From assembly GCA_964604195.1 (NCBI GenBank), contig CAZRXW010000034.1:1-10078 (forward strand): a stretch of 10,078 bases of DNA, given 5' to 3'. A program made the position numbers and the translations under genes. Origin of the DNA: SSEF01 sp964604195. Its GTDB lineage: Bacteria > Patescibacteriota > Minisyncoccia > Moranbacterales > UBA1568. Every line of letters starts with the position of its first letter. The first letter of the stretch is position 1. Below, piece after piece: positions 5,282 to 10,078 of the stretch. The notes under the pieces were generated by a model that worked only from the letters and a program-made list of their open reading frames with translations, ran no database searches and was not told the DNA's origin.

Positions 5282-5842
5282 CTAGAGGACTCTGCGGGGG
5301 AGAATATAAATATAAGCAGCGCTAGCGAAACAAAAAGAGCTCATAATAATAAAAAGGGTAGTAAAGCCCAGGAAAGCAGCCGTTACGCTTCCTAAAAGAG
5401 CTCCTAGTGAAAGAGCAAAGTAGTTCATTGATTCCCAAGCTCCCCACTGAGATCCGGAATGTTTCGGGTCAAGATGTTTGGAATACAGTGCATCAAATGA
5501 AGGTGAGTACACTGCTTCTCCTAAACCAATGACCACCTGTACCAAGAGGAGTCCGATCATTGTTTCAATTTGGGTATACAGGAGAAATCCAATTCCCATA
5601 ATGGCATAACCAAGGGCCATCACCAGTTCATTTCCTCGAATATGATCACTAAGTTTTCCAAAGAAATATACGACGATACCGGCGGTAGCCGTAAAAACTC
5701 CTGCTGCTATACCAGTATCAAGAATATCCCCACCGATATCCTGAACAAAAAGAGCATAAATTGGCCCAAGCATTGCCGCTGAAAGCAATACAAGACCGTT
5801 GGTAATCAAGAGAACCTTTAAAGCAAAGTGCTTATGGCTCAT
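5282..5842 (-). CDS. Half-size (six-TM) major facilitator superfamily protein
   Basis: The 186-aa product looks like the N-terminal six-helix bundle of an MFS transporter. Hydrophobic helices fall at about 8-32, 43-62, 72-90, 94-117, 137-158 and 160-180. The loop between helices 2 and 3 carries a motif-A-like GKLSDHIRG (62-70), and helix 4 has an RxxxG-like GLGEAVYSPSFDAL region. It ends cleanly after helix 6 with LPRRVL and a TAG; no second half lies downstream, where only about 70 nt separate it from the next gene. It is either a natural half-transporter that dimerises or a truncated full-length gene. The start lies 8 nt after the pyruvate kinase stop, so the two are probably co-transcribed. 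No SD is visible. A perfect 12-bp palindrome (5278-5289, TCCTCTAGAGGA) overlaps the stop codon. Confidence 0.8.
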   Translation of the reverse strand: MSHKHFALKVLLITNGLVLLSAAMLGPIYALFVQDIGGDILDTGIAAGVFTATAGIVVYFFGKLSDHIRGNELVMALGYAIMGIGFLLYTQIETMIGLLLVQVVIGLGEAVYSPSFDALYSKHLDPKHSGSQWGAWESMNYFALSLGALLGSVTAAFLGFTTLFIIMSSFCFASAAYIYILPRRVL

Positions 5843-5850
5843 AGAAAAAC

Positions 5851-7275
5851 TTAACGAATCGTGCGCATGCCAACGAGTCGCATCGTGTCTGATTCTGGAG
5901 TTCGGCCAAAAAAGACCGTTACCTGATCTCCACTCTCTAATCTAGATTCGGACTTTAGTCGTTCAATAAGGCGTTCTATCATCGAGTCCAAATCGCGGTC
6001 ATCATGAAAGAGATATGGCTGAACACCCCACACTAAAGCAAGTTCTTTCCAAGTAGCCAGTTCATTGGTCGCCACATAGATAGTGGCATCTGGTCGAAAG
6101 TGCGAAAGGAGTCTCGCGGTAAACCCACTCATCGAGAGTACCAGTATCGCCTTAGCATTAAAACTCTGACTCAGCTCGTAGACACTGCGGATCATGACTG
6201 CGTATTCGGTATACGTATTGAGATCAAGCGCTTGATAGAGATCGTTATACGGCGACTCTTCTGTCTTTTCGATAATCTCTCGCATGGTTGCAATAGTCTC
6301 TACTGGGTATTTACCACTTGCCGATTCCTCAGAAAGCATTACCGCATCCGTGTGATCAATCACGGCATTGGAAACATCTGACACCTCCGCTCTCGTTGGT
6401 CTTGGATGAGCAACCATACTCTGCATCATTTGAGTTGCTACAATAACCGGACGCATCGCTTTGAGACTCTCAGCAATAATCTGCTTTTGGAGCAACACGA
6501 CTTCGCTTTCTGGCATCTCAATACCAAGATCTCCGCGAGCTACCATCACCGCATCACTCGCTTCAATAATTTGTCTCAATTCTCCCAAAGCAGCCTTCCG
6601 CTCGATCTTGGCACACAACTTGGGATACGTTGGCCTCACAGGGGCCAACTCCTTCACCTTGGCCCGTACCATAGCAATATCATGGGCTGAACCAACAAAA
6701 GAAAGTCCGACATATTCAATGCCGAGCTCAAGTATAAAGGCAAGATCAGCAATATCTTTTTCGGAAAGAATAGGAAGATCTATTATCGTATCAGGCAAGA
6801 TCACCCCCTTACGGGGCTTGATCGTACCATCATTCTTGGCTATCACTTTAACAATTTTTTGCTCACCCTCAGTTACTTCCAGTTCTACGAGACCATCATC
6901 AATAAGGATACGTTCCCCTGCTTTGAGACGTTCTACCAATCCTGGGGTATCAAGAAATACGACCTGATCTTCAACTGAGAAACGGCTCCTCTCTGAAAGA
7001 TCAGCGACGGTCAAAATGAATCCCTGTTTAAAAGAGAGGGGGAAACCTACTTCAGTCCGAATACGTGGTCCCTGGAGATCTCCCAGTACAGCGACCGGGG
7101 TGCCCAGTTCATCTGAAAGTTCTCGAAGTACCGCCACTACTTCTCGGCACCAATCATGTTTAGCATGAGAAAAATTAATCCGAGCAACATTCATGCCAGA
7201 GAGAATCATATCACGAAGAATTTCTTTTTTGTCGGAAGCTAGTCCAAGCGTAGCTACTATTTTTGTTTGTTTCAT
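5851..7275 (-). CDS. pyk: Pyruvate kinase
   Basis: Pyruvate kinase transfers phosphate from phosphoenolpyruvate to ADP, the last ATP-yielding step of glycolysis. The 474-aa product matches family length. From the chosen start, MNVARINFSH (28-37) carries the substrate-site Arg, Asn and Ser, and GDLQGPRIR (65-73) follows. The B domain is about 75-160. LPILSEKDI (167-175), CAKIE (221-225, with catalytic Lys and metal-binding Glu), VMVARGDLGIE (243-253), VATQMMQSM (279-287) and PTRAEVSDVSNAV (293-305) follow, and the C-terminal domain is about 355-474. MLSEESASGKYP replaces the more common SGETAxGKYP. Start: an in-frame ATG at 7329 exists, but the 18 extra residues are not family-like; MKQTKIVATLG is the canonical beginning. 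No SD is seen. It heads a likely operon with the MFS-like gene 8 nt downstream. Confidence 0.97.
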   Translation of the reverse strand: MKQTKIVATLGLASDKKEILRDMILSGMNVARINFSHAKHDWCREVVAVLRELSDELGTPVAVLGDLQGPRIRTEVGFPLSFKQGFILTVADLSERSRFSVEDQVVFLDTPGLVERLKAGERILIDDGLVELEVTEGEQKIVKVIAKNDGTIKPRKGVILPDTIIDLPILSEKDIADLAFILELGIEYVGLSFVGSAHDIAMVRAKVKELAPVRPTYPKLCAKIERKAALGELRQIIEASDAVMVARGDLGIEMPESEVVLLQKQIIAESLKAMRPVIVATQMMQSMVAHPRPTRAEVSDVSNAVIDHTDAVMLSEESASGKYPVETIATMREIIEKTEESPYNDLYQALDLNTYTEYAVMIRSVYELSQSFNAKAILVLSMSGFTARLLSHFRPDATIYVATNELATWKELALVWGVQPYLFHDDRDLDSMIERLIERLKSESRLESGDQVTVFFGRTPESDTMRLVGMRTIR

Positions 7276-7343
7276 GATGAAAAAATACAGAATACAAAAT
7301 CGGACAACCTCATTATCCATTGCGCTCATCTATTCTACACGCT

Positions 7344-7391
7344 TTCCAAAAAATGAAGAAGCGGTCACCAGGAATTCCTAGTAACCGCTTC
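7344..7391 (-). terminator. Rho-independent terminator of the lipoprotein gene
   Basis: A long near-perfect hairpin spans 7358-7391. GAAGCGGT pairs with ACCGCTTC, and an inner dyad centres on AGGAATTCCT. On the minus strand it is followed by TTCATTTTTT (to about 7345). It starts 19 nt after the end of the lipoprotein gene and lies about 70 nt before the pyruvate kinase start, so it separates the two transcription units. Confidence 0.85.
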
Positions 7392-7410
7392 AGTATGCCT
7401 CAATGAGGAC

Positions 7411-7938
7411 TTACTTCTTGCGCCACGGAGCAACCACTGTCTCCGAACACTGGCGAGACTGTACCCCACCACGCTCTTGATACTGACACTGGGCGAGAGT
7501 AGCCCGCTCCTCCTTGGTGATCTCGCGTTCAAGGAACGCGATTTCATCCACCACCTTCTGGCACTCATACGAGGGCCAGCGGTGCTCTGGAGCCGCACTG
7601 TAGGAGCAGTGTTTCTGACTGATCTTGGTCATCTCCGACAGCTTCGGCTTGAGTTGACTCAAGCTATAGCGAGATCGCGAAGTCTGGCCAGTAGCCACGT
7701 CATTCGTCGATGACTGGCATGGCACTGCGACTGTAAACGGGATGGCGGTGTCGTAGCGGGTAGAGAAGCACCCGCCGCCCACCCGTTGATTCCCGTAGCC
7801 ATGCCAGTACTGGATGTGCTGATATGAACGATCGGATGGGACATACACCGGCGGCCGCGAAGCGCAGCCACCGAGAACGAGGAACGTAGCCGCCATAAGG
7901 AGGCTGGACAGGACGCGAGAGATGAAACGTGCGTTCAT
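7411..7938 (-). CDS. Small Cys-rich lipoprotein of unknown function
   Basis: The 175-aa precursor has a lipoprotein signal: basic MNARFISR, a hydrophobic core, then the lipobox LGGC with lipidated Cys25. The mature part holds six more cysteines (57, 74, 111, 126, 151, 164), suggesting disulfides. It has a Tyr/His-rich N-terminal segment (about 39-50), a Ser/Arg-rich middle and a helical region (about 125-150, with ECQKVVDEIAFLEREI). The start is fixed by a strong SD, AAGGAGG (plus-strand 7946-7952), 7 nt before the ATG; most genes here lack one. The gene is visibly more GC-rich than its neighbours. It follows the small membrane-protein gene on the same strand after 124 nt and has its own strong terminator. 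I do not recognise the family; recent acquisition is possible. Confidence 0.75.
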   Translation of the reverse strand: MNARFISRVLSSLLMAATFLVLGGCASRPPVYVPSDRSYQHIQYWHGYGNQRVGGGCFSTRYDTAIPFTVAVPCQSSTNDVATGQTSRSRYSLSQLKPKLSEMTKISQKHCSYSAAPEHRWPSYECQKVVDEIAFLEREITKEERATLAQCQYQERGGVQSRQCSETVVAPWRKK

Positions 7939-8028
7939 AATAAGGCCTCCTTGGCCAATGAGGTGATGAGTTGTAAAAGAAGTGAGACTCTTAGGATTTG
8001 AAGAGCTAGGTCTTCGCCTCCGATCGAG

Positions 8029-8063
8029 GGGAGATACGTATGAGAGTTCTCATCGTATCTCCC
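8029..8063. other. Strong hairpin at the 3' end of the small membrane-protein gene
   Basis: GGGAGATACG (8029-8038) pairs with CGTATCTCCC (8054-8063), and the inner ATGAGA (8040-8045) pairs with TCTCAT (8048-8053), leaving one bulged T and a tiny loop. It overlaps the last base of the TAG stop of the 8063-8449 gene. No T-tract follows on the minus strand, so a plain terminator is unlikely. It may stabilise the transcript end, mark a processing site or attenuate transcription into the lipoprotein gene. The rest of the 124-nt gap holds only the lipoprotein SD. Confidence 0.55.
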
Positions 8064-8449
8064 TATTCTTGAGTGTACCGGCAGTAGCTTTTCCGCCATG
8101 CAGAGGCTCCGGACAATCGCCGAGCAATAAGCCAAGCAATGATCTGGAAAATGACTACTGAGGCAAGCACCTCGCCCACCCATACGATCACCTCGGTTCT
8201 GCCTGCCCAGAGAAGAAAGTGCTTTGGATCCCAGACAAACCAGACTAGGAGAAGAAAGATTCCTCCAACAATCGTTTGGCTCTTGATCCAAGCCTGGCGC
8301 TCACGTCGCCGACTTGCTCGATAACCAACTCGGAAATCCACAGTGGAATACCACCGCAACAGACCGAATTGGTCAAAGAATGCTTGGGCGACAATGACCC
8401 CTATGCTGTAGAGAGTTGTGCTGAGCACCCAAAACAAAAACATCTGCAT
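8063..8449 (-). CDS. Small three-TM membrane protein of unknown function
   Basis: The 128-aa product has hydrophobic helices at about 1-25, 58-75 and 86-110, a strongly basic cytoplasmic-type loop (RASRRRERQAWIK, 44-56) and a basic C-terminus. I do not recognise the family. Start: GGAGGG (plus-strand 8454-8459) lies 4 nt before the ATG at 8449. A TTG four codons earlier overlaps this SD and is rejected; an in-frame ATG two codons later is also possible. A promoter with TATAAT lies about 45 nt upstream. The gene precedes the lipoprotein gene on the same strand, and both have strong SD sequences, so they probably form one unit making envelope proteins. A strong hairpin overlaps the stop codon. 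Confidence 0.7.
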   Translation of the reverse strand: MQMFLFWVLSTTLYSIGVIVAQAFFDQFGLLRWYSTVDFRVGYRASRRRERQAWIKSQTIVGGIFLLLVWFVWDPKHFLLWAGRTEVIVWVGEVLASVVIFQIIAWLIARRLSGASAWRKSYCRYTQE

Positions 8450-8493
8450 AGCTCCCTCCAAAAGTTTGGTGGTAATTAAGGTACTAAATAAAC

Positions 8494-8522
8494 ATTATAC
8501 TCCAAAATGAGGTAAAAAGCAA
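8494..8522 (-). promoter_or_regulatory. Promoter of the small membrane-protein/lipoprotein unit
   Basis: On the minus strand TTGCTT (8517-8522), a 17-nt spacer and a perfect TATAAT (8494-8499) form a sigma70-type promoter, about 45 nt upstream of the ATG at 8449. The remaining gap up to 8611 holds only the terminator at 8560-8585. Confidence 0.6.
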
Positions 8523-8559
8523 GGGTCAAATAGTCACTTTATGACTTAAGAAATCCAAA

Positions 8560-8585
8560 AGAAAAGGCTTAATAAAGCCTTTTCT
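8560..8585 (-). terminator. Terminator after the htpX operon
   Basis: AGAAAAGGCTT (8560-8570) and AAGCCTTTTCT (8575-8585) form an 11-bp stem with an AATA loop. Read on the minus strand, the stem runs into TTTTCTTTTGG, a usable T-tract. It lies 26 nt past the stop of the DUF4258-like gene and just upstream of the next promoter. Confidence 0.8.
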
Positions 8586-8611
8586 AGGAATAATTTCAGT
8601 TTTTGGCTTAG

Positions 8612-9052
8612 TTAGGCCATTTCTTCATCCTGATCCACTCTATTATTGATTTCCCTGAGAATATCGCTTGGGATAGGGTCTCTTTTGGGCGAGACACCTG
8701 GATAACGCCAGGCGCTGATAATCTTGAGTTCAGCTTGACTCAGAAGTCCTGCGAGTTTTGTCTTGGGAAGCTTCTTCTCTGACTGTACCTTGTACAGAGT
8801 CCAGAGTTCCTGGGTCCATACTTCTTTATTGCCCACTCTTTTGGTTGAAGCTGGCTGCATCACCGCTATGGTATTGGGAACTATGCCAATCTCCTGACGC
8901 TTGGGGCTCCGAATAATACGGATCACCCGCTGACGCGACAAATGATATTCACGCATCTTGTACTCCGCATGGAGCGTAAAGTAGTAGCGACCAGTTTTTC
9001 CAGCAGTAAGGAGTTTGGGCTTGGCCCGACCAAAAGACGAACGGGTAAACAT
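8612..9052 (-). CDS. Small basic protein with DUF4258-like domain
   Basis: The 146-aa product has a basic N-terminus (SSFGRAKPKLLTAGKTGRYY). Residues about 24-90 resemble DUF4258, a RelE/BrnT-like fold: an early HAEYKMREYHLS segment (28-39), a helix RQRVIRIIRSPKR (40-52), then strands with IAVMQP and ELWTLYKV (82-89). The C-terminal part (about 93-146) is charged, with PGVSPKRDPIPSDI and an acidic tail. The ATG lies one base after the htpX stop, so the two are translated from one mRNA. There is no antitoxin-like partner and the domain is extended, so a toxin role is not supported; an accessory role near HtpX or a nucleic-acid-binding role is conceivable. The DUF4258 match is by pattern only. 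Confidence 0.75.
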   Translation of the reverse strand: MFTRSSFGRAKPKLLTAGKTGRYYFTLHAEYKMREYHLSRQRVIRIIRSPKRQEIGIVPNTIAVMQPASTKRVGNKEVWTQELWTLYKVQSEKKLPKTKLAGLLSQAELKIISAWRYPGVSPKRDPIPSDILREINNRVDQDEEMA

Positions 9053-9053
9053 G

Positions 9054-9944
9054 CTAGCGATTCAAGTCCATATCACGAAGCGCCTGCAGTCGTTCCTCAA
9101 TCGGCGGATGTGTCATAAAGAGTTTCATGAGCGCCCCATTCTTAAAGGGATTGGCGATATACAGATGAGCGGTAGCACTACTTGCGTTGTCAACTGGCTT
9201 AGGATCACTACCTATTTTTTCCAAAGCACTAGCAAGACCTTCTGGATAACGAGTAAGAAGTGCTCCCGAAGCATCAGCCAAAAATTCACGCTTCCGACTA
9301 ATAGCCATACGAATAAGAAAAGCGGCTAGTGGAGCAAGGAGTGAGAGGATAATACCTACTATAATAAGCGGTCCATGATTGCGATTATCGCTATCACGTG
9401 ATCCACCAAAGAGAAGTGTCCGTTGAAACATGTCAGCAAGTATAGAGATAAATCCTGCCAAAATGACTACTACTGTTGAGACAAGCGTATCTCTATTTTT
9501 AATATGAGAGAGTTCGTGAGCAGCTACTCCCTCAAGTTCTACCCGACTGAGCCTAGCGAGAATACCCGTTGTAAAACAAATCACTCCATGTTCTGGATTA
9601 CGACCGGTCGCAAAAGCATTGAGCGCCTCGTCTTGAATGATATAAATTTTGGGGAGAGGCATACCCGCAGTAATAGCCAAGTTCTCAACCAAAGTGTACA
9701 GCTCACGATTACTTTCTCGATCAACAGGTTCAGCATGCGACATGGAGAGTACAATCTTGTCGCTCCACCAATACGAAGCAAAACTCGTGATCACTGAAAA
9801 CGCTACCGCGATATAGAGGATAGAACTATTACCATAGAGTCCTGCAAAAATGTAACCAATACCAATTACCACCAAAAGAAAGATTGAGAGGTAGAGCCAC
9901 GTCAATTCAATATTTTTTGATTGATGGGAATAAGCAGTTGCCAT
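9054..9944 (-). CDS. htpX: HtpX-type membrane zinc metalloprotease (M48)
   Basis: HtpX is an inner-membrane protease that degrades damaged membrane proteins. The 296-aa product has helices at about 13-35 and 40-60, then a conserved block with PKIYIIQDEALNAFATGRNP (98-117). The zinc site is HELSH (143-147) with E144 catalytic and E220 (in REFLADASGA) as third ligand. Two more hydrophobic segments lie at about 155-172 and 193-213, and the family C-terminal THPPIEERLQAL (278-289) is present. All key residues are intact and the length is normal. Start: an ATG at 10004 would add 20 atypical residues, while MATAYSHQSKN fits the family. No SD is seen; a good promoter lies about 45 nt upstream. The next gene starts one base after the stop. 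Confidence 0.95.
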   Translation of the reverse strand: MATAYSHQSKNIELTWLYLSIFLLVVIGIGYIFAGLYGNSSILYIAVAFSVITSFASYWWSDKIVLSMSHAEPVDRESNRELYTLVENLAITAGMPLPKIYIIQDEALNAFATGRNPEHGVICFTTGILARLSRVELEGVAAHELSHIKNRDTLVSTVVVILAGFISILADMFQRTLLFGGSRDSDNRNHGPLIIVGIILSLLAPLAAFLIRMAISRKREFLADASGALLTRYPEGLASALEKIGSDPKPVDNASSATAHLYIANPFKNGALMKLFMTHPPIEERLQALRDMDLNR

Positions 9945-9995
9945 AGTGATTGTATCTGTTAACAATAACTTTTTGAGCCAACAGCACGGTACAGT

Positions 9996-10024
9996 ATTGT
10001 ACAAGAATTATCCCGAAATGTAAA
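9996..10024 (-). promoter_or_regulatory. Promoter of the htpX operon
   Basis: On the minus strand TTTACA (10019-10024), a 17-nt spacer and TACAAT (9996-10001) each match the sigma70 consensus at five of six bases. The predicted start is near 9989, giving a leader of about 45 nt. A dyad GTACA/TGTAC (9989-10002) overlaps the -10 and the start point and could be an operator. Confidence 0.65.
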
Positions 10025-10047
10025 CGGCAAGCTCATCAGCTTGCCGT
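10024..10047 (-). terminator. Hairpin, possible terminator of a gene beyond the window
   Basis: ACGGCAAGCT (10024-10033) and AGCTTGCCGT (10038-10047) form a 10-bp stem with a 4-nt loop. On the minus strand it is followed by TTACATTT, a weak T-rich tail. It probably ends transcription arriving from a minus-strand gene beyond 10078 and abuts the htpX -35. Bases 10048-10078 hold nothing I can assign. Confidence 0.55.
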
Positions 10048-10078
10048 CCCCTCCTTTGATTACTTGTCACTCACCTAG

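Noticed and set aside
7276..7329. N-terminal extension of pyruvate kinase from an upstream ATG
   Set aside because: The 18 extra residues are unlike the family, and MKQTKIVATLG is the normal beginning.
8450..8461. TTG start for the three-TM protein
   Set aside because: It overlaps the GGAGGG SD that serves the ATG at 8449.
9945..10004. 20-residue extension of HtpX
   Set aside because: The predicted transcription start is near 9989, inside the extension and downstream of its ATG, and the family starts at MATAYSHQ-like sequences.
1..10078. CRISPR array, tRNA or rRNA
   Set aside because: No regularly spaced repeats, cloverleaf-like sequence or rRNA-like conserved stretch was seen on either strand by eye.

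Overview
The window looks like part of a small, gene-dense bacterial genome, most likely a Patescibacteria (Candidate Phyla Radiation) lineage. Genes are short and tightly packed, and most housekeeping genes lack a Shine-Dalgarno (SD) sequence. The set includes an HtpX protease starting MATAYSHQSKN, a half-size MFS-like protein beside pyruvate kinase, and small Cys-rich or proline-led membrane proteins. This assignment is inference; no rRNA or tRNA is present. TGA acts as a stop for several genes, so the UGA-recoded CPR lineages are unlikely.

Region 1 (87-3452) is a discrete, AT-rich mobile unit. Two near-identical arms of about 212 bp lie in inverted orientation (87-298 and 3240-3452; two substitutions and one homopolymer indel). 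They enclose a complete HincII-like restriction-modification (R-M) system and no transposase. Inside, left to right: an operator with repeated GGTTATA half-sites; a 72-aa XRE-type controller; a 255-aa HincII-like endonuclease overlapping it by 4 nt; a convergent 526-aa N6-adenine methyltransferase whose 3' end overlaps the endonuclease gene by 9 nt; a divergent promoter region; and a stand-alone 79-aa HARE-HTH protein. The predicted target is GTYRAC. By eye, the only two copies in the cassette are GTTGAC repeats in the methyltransferase/HARE-HTH promoter region, where one forms most of the HARE-HTH -35 box. This suggests a self-sensing methylation switch and is the most interesting feature of the window.

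Region 2 (3454-7275, minus strand) is host chromosome: a decayed four-TM membrane-protein gene whose stop is next to the element, a secreted six-cysteine protein, a four-TM protein with a proline-rich N-terminus, a half-size (6-TM) MFS-like protein, and pyruvate kinase. The last two are 8 nt apart and likely co-transcribed.

Region 3 (7344-8522, minus strand) is a separate unit of a small three-TM protein and a lipoprotein. It has its own promoter, strong SD sequences and a strong terminator, so its translation signals differ from those of its neighbours.

Region 4 (8560-10047, minus strand) is htpX followed one base later by a small DUF4258-like gene, with a good promoter and a terminator.
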